Source: Symbiodinium natans (lineage: Eukaryota > Sar > Dinophyceae > Suessiales > Symbiodiniaceae). Taken from it: a DNA stretch of 64,000 nt. Positions 1 to 9,900 of this stretch are shown here, in pieces. The notes under the pieces are model-generated. The model searched no databases and had not been told where the DNA came from. It was given only the letters and a program-made list of their open reading frames with translations. Where the stretch lies: positions 186,001-250,000 of the forward strand of contig CAJNDS010002158.1 in the NCBI GenBank assembly GCA_905221605.1, written 5' to 3'. Every line of letters starts with the position of its first letter. Position 1 is the stretch's first letter. The translations under genes were made by a program, and so were the position numbers.

Positions 1-950
1 GAAACCCAGTTCAACGATCCCAGATGGTCAATTCTCTAAAGCAACTAGTTAAGGTCATCTTTTCTGGCATGCATAAATCTTTATTTGTTTATTTACTTAT
101 TCATTTATTTTTAAATGGAAGTATAAGAAGCCGTGTTAGGACGGGAAACCCAGAAGAGAGCGCATGACAAAAACAAGGCGAACAGGCACGCAAGAACATC
201 CGCCAGGTTCTGGCTGAACGCTATCAAAAAGCGGAGTTTTCCTAGAAGACGATTGAGAAGCTTTTACCCTGAGGTTTTGAATGCCCCAAAAGGGCCCCAA
301 TAAGGGGAACGATATAAGAGACAAATAACAAAGCACCAACCTACTCCTAAACCTTCTCATCTACGGCCGGGAGCCCCAAGAAGAGGTCATTGACAATTGT
401 ACGCTATAACTATAAGCCCTGTGAACCCTATCAACCCCAAAAAGCCCTAAACAATTTGAGCCCTAAACCCTATAAACCCCTTTGAACCCGATAAACTCTA
501 AACCTGAGGTCATTGAAGACCGAGGGTCGCCACGGCTTGTCATTCGAGCCAAACCAGTATGCAAACACCTCGGACGCCAGGCACTTGCATTCGTTTGGTT
601 ATTTTGTTGTTGTTGTTGTTCTTGTTGTTGTTGCTCTTTATTATCCTGGTTCGGAGTTTAGGGTTTCGGGTTCAGGGCCGTTGCAGTTGAGGTTGCGGGT
701 TGCTAGGATTCGGACCTTTGCGGGGAATGGGCTTGAAGGCCGGAGGGCTCAGGCGAAACCCTAACCCTAAACCCTAAACCTTCGAACTCTGCACACCCTG
801 AGCGCAACTCAAGCGCGGCACATCCTCCTGAAGCCTTACGACGCGGCCCGTAGTAACCATAAACCCTAAACCCTAAACCCTTAAACCCTTAAACCCTCGA
901 CTCGACAGGACAGGTCCCGGGCACATGTCGCGCTGGCTCGCGCCCTGCCG
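1..950. other. No gene recognised
   Basis: AT-rich start, scattered CCCTAAA-like words (about 410-500, 760-900) and a TTG microsatellite (605-640). May hold the 3' untranslated part of the exostosin gene. Confidence 0.5.
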
Positions 951-951
951 C

Positions 952-1014
952 CTCCTGCAGCTCGAGCTTCGCGCCGGGCTGCAGGTCGGGATCCAAGTTG
1001 GGGCTTGGCACAAC
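952..1014 (-). CDS. Exostosin-like gene, exon 5
   Basis: Acceptor CCCCAG|GTT; reads VVPSPNLDPDLQPGAKLELQE, continuing GGHI of exon 4 into the usual 'HIVVPS' type motif. The end at GAG|GCGGC (GC donor) is a guess; the frame stays open a little further. The intron on its 5' side holds the array at about 1020-1090. Confidence 0.6.
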
Positions 1015-3366
1015 CTGGGGAGTTTAGGGTTTAGGGTTTAGGGTTTAGGGTTTAGGGTGGTTTAGGGAGTTTAGGGGGTTTGGGGTTTAGGGTTAGGCTT
1101 GGTCACGCACGAAAGCAGGCTCTAATTCGCTACCAGGGTTCGCTTGAACTGCACTAAGTCACTAAAGTATACCTACCTTAAAAGGCACATCCATGTGATT
1201 GAGCTGCGCCATGTCACAATGTGGCCTCCGCAGAAGGAGGCCCCGAGAGAGAGAAGAAGAGGCTGACCTTGAACTTCCACAGGCAGGTCCTTGATGTCCC
1301 CCGTGGCCAGAAAGAGATGGCGTGCACGCGTCCGCCACGAATAATGCCTTGGTTGCTGAGTTCACAAGCCCCAAAGAGTGCACGCTTTCAGTTCTATAGG
1401 GCATTTTAGTACCCCAAAAAGTGTAAAGTGTACCCTTTCAGCTACTAAGATGCGGGAGCGACTCGAAGAGGTATTTCACCGCCGTAGCGCAGCGGCATTT
1501 TCCCCAGCAGGGGTCACGCCCAGCATTGCCGCTCTCGGCACAGTCCGTTTTCGCCAAGTATGGCACCACAAAGAGGTCTGCTTCGGAGGGGTCCTCGGTT
1601 AGAACTCCTTCCGGGGCAGCCAGGAACTTGAGCAACACCAGCACCTCCGTTGCAAACTGCCGGTACACCGAAAACAGGCTGTTCCAGCGCTCCTCCGTGC
1701 AGGGTGTCAGCCCATAATCACACTCGCTTCCGGACGTCCAGCCACCCAGCTGCAGCCGGTTCAGCAGGTCCGCGTTGAAGATACGTGCCAGCGGATAGAC
1801 GTAGACTCGCAGTCTCCGCCGTTGCCCCCGATCCAGTACCCAAAAGTCGCTGTCATGCGCTTTCACAGATGGTCCATCACAAAGAAGGGGTCCAAAGAAC
1901 TGCTGCGTGTACCACTGCCCCAGGTTCTGGGGTTCACTGGTCGCGTCGCAACGGCAGCACCTCTCAAATGTCCGCCCAGCGCTGGCATCGAAACAACTCT
2001 CTGGCGGGGCCAGGCCCTGCATGGACATTCAAAAATGTGGGAAAAGAACTTCCACACTAAATAGAACAAAATAGCCATGCTTGCACAAACTTAGCTTCAC
2101 TCTTGATATCTTGTCTACGCAGGGAAGAGGCGGCCCTTAGCCCTAAACCCCCTTGTGCACCTAACCCTAAACCCTATACCCTTTTGCAGGCTTCTGTGTA
2201 TCCGCCGGGATGTGTCGCACCCGCTCTCCGAACCCTAAACCCTAAACCCTAAACCCTAAACCCTAAACCCTAAACCCTAAACCCTAAACCCTAAACCCTA
2301 AACCCTAAACCCTAAACGGGTTGGGGGCATCTTCGGCTTCAGAGTCCCTGGGCCTGGCAGCAGAGCCCGTAGTGCGCGGAGAAGTCGGGCCAGCAGTTCC
2401 GCTCCAGCAACTTCCAGGCCTCGTCAGGGCTTTTGGGGTTTTCGGTTAGGGTTTAGGGTTTAGGGTTTAGGGTTTAGGGTTTAGGGTTTAGGGTTTAGGG
2501 TTTAGGGTTTAGGGTTTAGGGTTTAGGGTTTAGGGTTTAGGGTTTAGGGTTTAGGGTTTAGGGTTTAGGGTTTAGGGTTTAGGGAGGGTTTAGGGTTTAG
2601 AGGGTTTAGGGTTTAGGGTTTAGGGTTTAGGGTTTAGGGTTTAGGGTCGGGTTTTTTGTTTAGGGTTTAGGGTTAGGGTTTGGGATTTAAGGTTCAGGGG
2701 TGAGGGTTTAGGGTTCAGGATTTGGGGCTATCTAAGTTGGGCTCACACTTTTGGAGAAAGAAAAACAAATGTCGAAGGCTCCGTGTTCTAGGAGGAACCG
2801 CGACAGGGACCATGATCTGGAGAACTGCCCTATTGCTACCATTTGCTTCAGAGACCCCCCAAAGAAAATAAACATGTATTCTTCTCCTTGTAAGGGCAGA
2901 CGTACCCTAAACCCTAAACCCTAAACCGGCTCCAGCCAAAAGCAGATTATGGTGTTGCGGTTGATTTGCCAGGCTCGTTCACTCCCCCAACCTGGCTGCA
3001 TGTTGAAACCCTTAAGCCCTTAAACAAGTTCGGACGCTTTAATCCCTTTTTGATTCAGGGTGTATGGTTTAGATTTCTTTTTTGCAACTGCGACTTGGAG
3101 ATCTCCTTGTTTGCAACGGGCTTCCTGTCACCGCCCGGCTGTTGCAGAGCCAGAATCTCGTTGGTCTTGTCGCGCACTTGTGTCACTACAAGCACGAGCG
3201 AACTCGGAGATTTTCTGAATCCTAAACCCTGCTTTTGCGAACCCCTAAACCCTTTTGAACCTGGAAGCTACAGTACACCCTAAACCCCGAACTCCTCCCC
3301 CCAGGCCTTGGCAAGGCCCAGGCAGCCAACGCCCGCGAGCGCTGCCCGCCGGAGTGGCGACAACAT
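952..3366 (-). CDS. Exostosin-family glycosyltransferase-like protein (5 exons)
   Basis: Exons, in order: 3366..3307, 2419..2354, 2016..1454, 1347..1218, 1014..952. All phases match. The proposed start gives a hydrophobic N-terminus (MLSPLRRAALAGVGCLGLAK), as expected for a signal peptide or signal anchor of a Golgi/ER enzyme. Two cysteine motifs follow (NCWPDFSAHYGLCC and SCFDASAGRTFERCC). The exostosin region contains LRVYVYPL, DPSEADLFVVPYLAK, ARHLFLATGDIKDLP and GGHIVVPSPNLDPDL. Exostosin-family enzymes transfer sugars in glycan synthesis; the substrate here cannot be told. The 3' end may continue past 952. The family call rests on motif recognition; the exon structure is inferred from frame and splice signals. 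Confidence 0.72.
1218..1347 (-). CDS. Exostosin-like gene, exon 4
   Basis: Follows the introner-derived intron (acceptor ACCAAG|GCAT). Joining to exon 3 gives LPHYSWRTRARHLFLATGDI in frame; HLFLATGD is a strong family motif. The donor ATT|GTGACA is a GT site and gives GGHI|VVPS with exon 5. The exon is 130 nt, phase 2 to phase 0. Confidence 0.75.
1348..1449 (-). mobile_element. Introner element forming the exostosin intron 3
   Basis: 102 bp, ends CTTAGTAGCTGA and TCAGCAACCAAG in the gene sense, flanked by a 4-bp duplication GCAT (plus strand ATGC at 1344-1347 and 1450-1453). Same terminal pattern as the GOST intron. Excision with one GCAT rejoins LPH|YSWRTRARHLF in frame with a GC donor and AG|G acceptor. 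Confidence 0.85.
1454..2016 (-). CDS. Exostosin-like gene, exon 3 (main exostosin region)
   Basis: Long open exon of 563 nt. The acceptor is ATGCAG|GGC. It ends at CTCCC with a GC donor inside an introner element (1348-1449). It carries RRLRVYVYPL and the acidic EDPSEADLFVVPYL motif typical of exostosin-domain proteins. Apparent codons beyond 1454 (LSS and stop) are intron sequence. Confidence 0.8.
2229..2316 (-). repeat. Telomere-type array (CCCTAAA)
   Basis: About 12 perfect units inside the second exostosin intron; 130 bp away an array of opposite orientation follows. Confidence 0.95.
2354..2419 (-). CDS. Exostosin-like gene, exon 2
   Basis: Twenty-two codons, AWKLLERNCW then PDFSAHYGLCCQ. 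The acceptor is GACGAG|GCC and the donor CAG|GCCC; phase 0 at both ends. Telomere-type arrays lie on both sides (2229-2316 and 2446-2647), so both flanking introns carry them. Confidence 0.55.
2446..2647 (+). repeat. Telomere-type array (TTTAGGG), about 28 units
   Basis: One of the longest arrays; nearly perfect units with a few partial ones near the right end. In the first exostosin intron. Confidence 0.95.
3307..3366 (-). CDS. Exostosin-like gene, exon 1 (signal peptide)
   Basis: Twenty codons from ATG. The donor is AAG|GCC (GC type), phase 0. The ATG lies just inside a 15-bp direct repeat/inverted-repeat element (3376-3519) that covers the presumed 5' leader. The hydrophobic core fits secretion, but the start is inferred from this and from the phase match to exon 2. 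Confidence 0.5.
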
Positions 3367-3390
3367 AGGGCGACTTCGTAAAGACTGCGT

Positions 3391-3504
3391 ACCCAGACCC
3401 TTGGGAGTATCCAAAAAATAGAACCCCCAAATAGTACCATATACGGGCCATTCTTAGGAACCGTCAAGGGGATCTAATTTTTGGATCCTCCCAGGGGTCT
3501 GGGT
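3391..3504. mobile_element. Inverted-repeat element with 15-bp direct duplication
   Basis: 114 bp; left ACCCAGACCCTTGGGAG pairs with right end CTCCCAGGGGTCTGGGT, extending about 34 bp with few mismatches. Exact 15-bp direct repeats TCGTAAAGACTGCGT at 3376-3390 and 3505-3519. Confidence 0.8.
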
Positions 3505-4089
3505 TCGTAAAGACTGCGTGCGTAAAGCGTCACGCTGCTTCGGGGCTTAAGAGGCGAGGGTTTTAGGTGTTAGGGCTTTAGGCTCCAAGGAGCTCTGTTT
3601 AGGGTTTAGGGTTTAGGGTTTAGGGTTTAGGGTTTAGGGTTCATGAGATGAGCGGCTCTGCTGCAAACACACGGCCCTAACAAACTCAACGTTCACACGA
3701 CTCTCCTCGTTTTCAACCTTCTGCAAGGCGGAGGCAAGGCACCCTTGCGGCTCAAAGGGGCATTTCTCTATCAAAGGAAGGAACCCCAAAGAAGGGTACC
3801 GCTATTTTCGGAAACCAGAAGGTTCAATGTCAGTGATGTGACCTCAGGCTGATGAGCGGCTCAGGGTCAAGTCTTAGGGTCTTGGGGGGGTGCGGGGAAA
3901 AGGGGTTCATAGCAGGTTTAGGGTTTAGGGTTTAGGGTTTAGGGTTTAGGGTTCATAGCAGGTTTAGGGCAAGGGCTCTGGGTTCGGGATTGTTTGTTGC
4001 CATCCAAGAGAAGTCTCTCAGCATTCGATCCTCTGGGGCCCTGGACAGGGCGTCAGCCTCGGCTGTCGCCCCAGGACCGAGCCGCCTGC

Positions 4090-4198
4090 TTAGGGTTTAG
4101 GGTTTAGGGGTTTAGGGGTTTAGGGGTTTAGGGGTTTAGGGGTTTAGGGGTTTAGGGGTTTAGGGGTTTAGGGGTTTAGGGGTTTAGGGGTTTAGGGT
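4090..4198 (+). repeat. Octamer array TTTAGGGG
   Basis: About 12 units of an 8-base variant, homogeneous and distinct from the usual 7-base unit. Confidence 0.95.
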
Positions 4199-4937
4199 CG
4201 TTTTTGCCACGCACCTGGCAGTTTAGGGTTCAGGGTTCGGGTCTCCTTTCTTGGGCTCTCTGTCATGGTCTTCTCCATGCTATTGCTGCACCTTTCGTGT
4301 GCGAACAGTCGAAGCTGATTCTCGTCACTCTTTGCGCAGTCCCGGTTTTTTTTGTTTATGTGATTCTACGCTTTTGCATACACCCTAAGCCCTAAACCCT
4401 AAAAGAGATGAGCTCATATATGACTTTAAACGGGACAGAGAGGCCCAGCAACAGACTGTAGAGATGCTGAAAAGCCCGGCAACCTTGACTTTAAAGGGGC
4501 CAACATGAAGGCTCAAGGCTTAAGGCTTAAGGTATTACAAGGGCCTATCATTTGGATCGGCCCCGCGGCTCTCACCTTTGGGGCTTAGGGCTTAGGGTTC
4601 AGGATCTGGAGTTTAGCGGTTAGGGTTTGGAGTTTGGGGTCTGCAAACGTGATGGCAAATGAAAGTCCGAGATTTTCATTTGCCTCAAACTCCCGCTTCT
4701 CTCCATATCCGGGGCGAGCCTCAGTCCATGTCGCTGCACCTCACCATCAACACGAGGCAACGTTCTACAGCTTGAATCACGGCTCCATTCTGCCCTTTGC
4801 ACTGCGCAAGCGCAAGGTGATAAATCCGATTTCACGCCACATAGGCCGTTGTAGGAAAGGCTCCTCACCATAATATAATAAAGCCCCTCACCTCAACCCA
4901 ACACGCCTGCAAGTCCGCAGCCTTCTTACAGCAGTAT

Positions 4938-4995
4938 AGTTATAAAGAATATAAAGGGACCATAAGGGAATCCCATTCGAAATTGTTCCGAACCC
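4938..4995. repeat. Family J partial copy
   Basis: Holds AAAGGGACCATAAGGGAAT and TTGTTCCGAAC, the right half of the family only. Confidence 0.5.
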
Positions 4996-6907
4996 TATAG
5001 TACAAGCAAATGGTGCCCTGAGCTGTGTTTACTAGCCTTCGACACATTAGACTTTCCGTTGCTTCATACGACTTGAAGGTCCTTTTTTCAGGGTTGGGGA
5101 AGCCAAGTACGCCTTATTGAAGCTAGTGAATCCCAAACAAGGGCCTGCAGGGTACAGAGAATCATCCCCTTGAAATTAGCCCGATTACTTCCTTGACGAA
5201 TTTTAGGGAAACCCGAAATCCTACACCCGAAACCCTAAACCCTAACTCAGCCGCGGCAAAGAGCTGGTGTCTGTTTCTCGTCGCGACACATGGGAGGCCG
5301 TAGCCGCGCCACCGCGTCTTCGGGGGTGGGCATTGGTTTTATGCCCAACCTTGCCTTTGGCAAGGCATTCCCTCTTAAATGTCCGGACCTCCATTTTTGC
5401 AGTTCAATTTGCTAGCCAAGCTTGAGAGCTTTGGGCTTTCGGGTTTCATTAAGCGTCGAGTGGCAAGGGCCATGGATCCAGGCTTTGAGAACTCTTCTGA
5501 ATGCACTGCCCTGGTGTGTGTGACCAGCGCTTGGGCACAAGAGCTGGAACTGCTATCGAGGGTCCATATCGCAAATGGCTTGAGAGTGGGACGCCTCGGA
5601 CCATGTTTGGATTTGGGGCTCCAGCAACAGGGCATCGTCAGTTCAGTTTTAGAGCCCCAAACCCTAAACCCTAAACCCTAAACCCTAAACCCTAAACCCT
5701 AAGCCTCCGAGGCAGTTGCTCGAGGCAGGTGCCAGAGCCCGAGCGGCAAGGGCTCAGCGCTCCGCAGCCCTCATCACAAAGCCGGGCCGTCTCCATTTCT
5801 CAGCACACAGGCACATGGTACGGTTTAGGATTTAGGGTTTAGGATTTAGGGCTTAGGGTTGTTGGGAGCTCCATGCAAGTGAGGGGAATTTTGACCTTTT
5901 TTGCAAGTCATCCTTGTGCTCCTACTGGCAAGCTTGGAGCCAGGGGGCATGATGGTCCAACAAAGCCAGCAGGAACTCTCCTGCAGATGAGTCAAGGCCC
6001 ATGGGCGGGTCCACATATCGATGGGACGACTGCACATGGTGTGTGTCCATGGTGGTCGTAAGGACTTACGTTGCTTCGGCTTGAAGATACCAAGCAAAAG
6101 CGTCCGGGATATCGTTGCCAGGGCAGCTAGCTGGGGCATGCTCTGGTCGGAGGGTGCTGACTTCAAGATCTCGTAGTTTTGGGATCCCTAGTAGAACATC
6201 ATCTCCTGGTAAGCTGGCCCAGGACTACGAGCAGGAAACCTTTCTGTGAAGCTGAGACACGGCGAGGTATGCCGTCGTTGCCATCCATCCTCGTACGAAA
6301 AACAATGCACATATAATCCCTACACCCTACACCCTACACCCTACACCCTAAACCCTAAACCCTAAATAACTTCCTGTGCTTGGCTTAGGGCATGCTCTTC
6401 AAAGGCGAGAGGAGGCTGAGCTTCGTCACTCGCTCTCGCACAAGGCAGGCAAGGCTTCGAAGGTCGCCGGGTTTAGGGTTTAGGGTTTAGGGTTTAGGGT
6501 TTAGGGTTTAGGGTTTCGGGCAGAGAGGGACTGAGCCGACGACATGGTTGAAGCGATCAGCTGCTCGCAGATATCTTGGGAGAGCAGCATGGATGACCTT
6601 CACATAGGGTTTAGGGTTTAGGGTTTGGGGTTTGGGGCTTGGGGTTTAGGATTTCGGGCTTAGGGTTTAGGAGGAATGGCTCGGGCTTAGAGGATTTATG
6701 TGGGTTCGGGGATGTTCGGGGTTTAAGCTTAGGGCCCACCAGCTCCTCCTGCCTTTGGCGAACCACCACCCACACTGTCGCTCAACTTTCCAGCTTCTCA
6801 AGATTTTAGCAGCTCGAGAAAGGGAGTTTAGGTTTAGGATGTAGGGTTTAGGGTATAGGGTTTAGGGTTTGGGGTTTAGGTTGCAAGGTTTAGGGTTTAG
6901 GGGTGGC

Positions 6908-6999
6908 CTCAACTCGGACGACGAGATCACCCCGTCTTTGTCCGTGTCCAGGCGGTCGAATACCGCATTCCACGCTGCCCAGGTCTCTTCCGGAACCTC
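6908..6999 (-). CDS. EF-hand exon (loop DTDKDGVISSSE)
   Basis: Acceptor CTCCCAAG|GAG; reads EVPEETWAAWNAVFDRLDTD then KDGVISSSEL. All calcium ligands of a canonical EF-hand are present. The donor GAG|GCCACCCCTAAACCC is GC and enters a telomere-type array after only six bases. Confidence 0.75.
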
Positions 7000-9900
7000 C
7001 TTGGGAGAGGGCGTAGGACTCTTAAGCAAGGCCCCCCTAGCAATACAAGTGCCTTAAGAATTGGAATAGGGCTTTGGGGGATATTCTAGCCCCGCTTGCA
7101 ATACAAGGGCCTTAAGAAGTAGAGTTTCGGCTTGTCCTTGGCGCTATTAAGCTTCAGGACCTCAGGGCTTTGAGGGTTTTGGGGTTAACGCTCTCAGGGC
7201 TCAGGAAGTAAGGGCTCAGGGGCTCGAGGCTTAAGGCTCTGCGGCTCGCGGCTGATGCGAGCTCTTCCAACTTCTGCGGAAGGATGGCAGCCCCCAAGGC
7301 ATGAAACAAACAGGGTTCAGGGCCCGGGGTGAGGAAGGGCCTCTTCCCTACTACCCTCCACCCTCTCTCCACCCTCCAACAAAGATTTCCCAAGAGCCTC
7401 GAGGTCTCTTGCTTACTTTTCCCGTCTCTGATAGATCTTCAACCTCGGAGCCAGGACTGAAATTCTGAAAATGTAGCCCCACAACCCAACGCCCACAACC
7501 CTCAGAGGCTAGGGCTTGGTGCTTAGGGACCTTTAGGCTTCAGGGCTCAGGGCTTAGGGCTTGGGGTTTAGGGTTTAGGGTCTCGGGTTTAGGGTTTCGG
7601 GACACTTCGGGATGCTTAGGGATCCTTAGGGACGCTGTGGGTTTGGGGGGTGCACGCGCCCGCGCCCGCGCGTGCAACGCACTTTCTGGGTACCAGGGGG
7701 CCGGTCGCATGGAGGCGGGCATGGCGCTCTTCCGCTCCACCTCGGATTGAACTGCTTCGTGTTGCCTGTGAAAGCAGGCCTAAACTCTGAACCCTAAACC
7801 CTAAACCCAACAATTGGAGATTGAGTTTTACAGTGCTTTTGTTGCGGGTTTAGACACGCATCACTTTCTGGGTAGGCCCTTGAGACATTTTATGTTTTCT
7901 CTTATTGTCTTGAAGAGGCCCACATTCAGGAACAGTATTCGGAGGGCTTCAGGGGCCCCACTGCTGTCTGCCGAAAGCCTCTACACCACCTTGGGGCACC
8001 TCGACCCTAAGCCACGAAGCCCTCAACCCCGAAATTCCCAGCGAAGGCAAGCGGCGCTTCCCGCGTACAGAGACTTTTGGGAGTCGAGCTCCCGGCGGTG
8101 CTTCTTGGCGCTATGGGAGAGCAGGCTGCTGAGCACCTCCGGCAGCTAAGAAGGAGCCGAGCACCCTCCCACCTCATCTTAGACGGGTGCTCGAGGGTTT
8201 AGGGTTTAGGGTTTAGGGTTTAGGGTTTAGGGTTTAGGGTTTAGGGTTTAGGGTGAACGGGCCAAACCATCACCAAAAATCTGACCAAACCTGCTTGACA
8301 TCGCCAGAGACAGGTGACACGACATGTACTCAGACAGTGCAAGAGCCCGCCGACGGTCTAGGCGGCGATTACATGCAATCAAAGCAAAGAATTTATATAG
8401 TATATAGGATATAGTATATAGGATATAGTTTCGAGTATATAGTATATAGTATATAGTATATAGTATATAGTATATAGAATATAGGCTTTTGCCAAAGTAG
8501 GGTACCCCTAATTTACCCCAAAAGTACTCTAAACCTAATGATAGGAACCTCCAAATTAGCTACCCTAATTTCGATGGACTAATTCCTAACCTTCGTGATT
8601 ACCGGGAAACCCCCATACGGTTCAGGCCCGAAACGCGATCTTTCAAAGCATGGCCACCCGCCCGTTCTGCCAGCTTTTCGCCACAAAAAGATACAAGGAT
8701 GCAACCTGGGTTTAGGGCTTTGTTTGGCCACCTGCCTCACCTGTCGGACACACACTGCAGAGAACTGAATTTTCCCGGGTTTGTGGATGTAGGGTTTAAA
8801 GCTGCAACACGAGTTCGGAAACTGTCTGTGAGCCTTCCTGGGGCCGTTTCCTATAATAAACCCTAAACCCTAAACCCTAAACCCTAAGGGACCCTTTTTT
8901 TGGGAGGGGGCCTGGCCTCTTGGTCGAAGCCGCTCATCTCGGGTGGCCGCCAGTTGTCTGGGCACATCATGGCCTACCACGGCCGCAGCCCTTAATCCGT
9001 AAACCCTTTGAAGCTCTAATCCCTGGGTTTAGGGTTTAGGGTTTAGGGTTTAGGGTTTAGGGTTTAGGGTTTAGGGTACCCTAAACCCTAAAGACTACCC
9101 CAAACATCCTACATTCCTTGCTACCGTAATTACTTAATAGGGCACATATCCCCCAAGATAACCCTTTGCCTAACTCCCAACTCCCTCATCAGGAATGAGT
9201 CGTTTAATGGCGTTGGGTCAACTATGAGGCGCAACGAGGCGCGATGAACTCGTGCATGTCGATGAAGCCATCCGCAGACACGTCGTACTTCCTCAGCAGC
9301 TCGCTGTCGAGACCCATGGCCTCGTGGTGGAAGGCAGCGATGGCCAATTGCAGAGAGGTCTTGTGAGGCTTGTGGGGTTTGGGATTGGGATTCTCGGATT
9401 TCGAGGCCTTACCCATCCTGGAAGCTTGGTGCAGTCAATAGTCTTGGATGGACACGCAACTGAGGTGCCCAATGCTGCAACCTCTTACTACAGGTTGCTG
9501 CTGCATGTGTCCCCATGTGCGAACTCGCAAGGTTGCCCCTAGAGCCCCAAACACTATCGAGCTTCCTCACACGCAACCCTAAACCCGAAACCCTAAATTT
9601 CGCCTCCCGGACCTCAGTTTCCTCTTGCATTGGTGGGGAATCTGTCTACAAAACTTGTCAGGTTGCCGGCTCGGATTGTGGATCTCTCATCCGTCTTGCT
9701 GCGGGCTAGCAGGTGCATGCGAAGTGCTGGGTACCCGTTACTGAAATATACTGTTCTCAGATTAAGAAAGCGATACATATACACACATATATACCTACAT
9801 ACATACGTTATGTGTATATGTATGTATACATATGCCTTTTGGTAACTTGATTTTTTATGTTTCAGAAATGAGCCCAGCAGCAGTCTCAATCTGGGCCAGT

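Larger units (their letters stand above)
3520..6900. other. Repeat-rich stretch, no secure exon
   Basis: Small telomere-type arrays (3598-3642, 3918-3966, 4090-4198, 5660-5702, 6317-6366, 6472-6519). Open frames at 5.4-5.7 and 5.85-6.17 kb on both strands lack clear splice context. Probably the EF-hand gene's 3' end and the promoter side of the exostosin gene. Confidence 0.4.

Noticed and set aside
4505-4530. Spliced-leader gene (GGCTCAAG match)
   Set aside because: Only the last 8 bases match the dinoflagellate leader; the rest does not.
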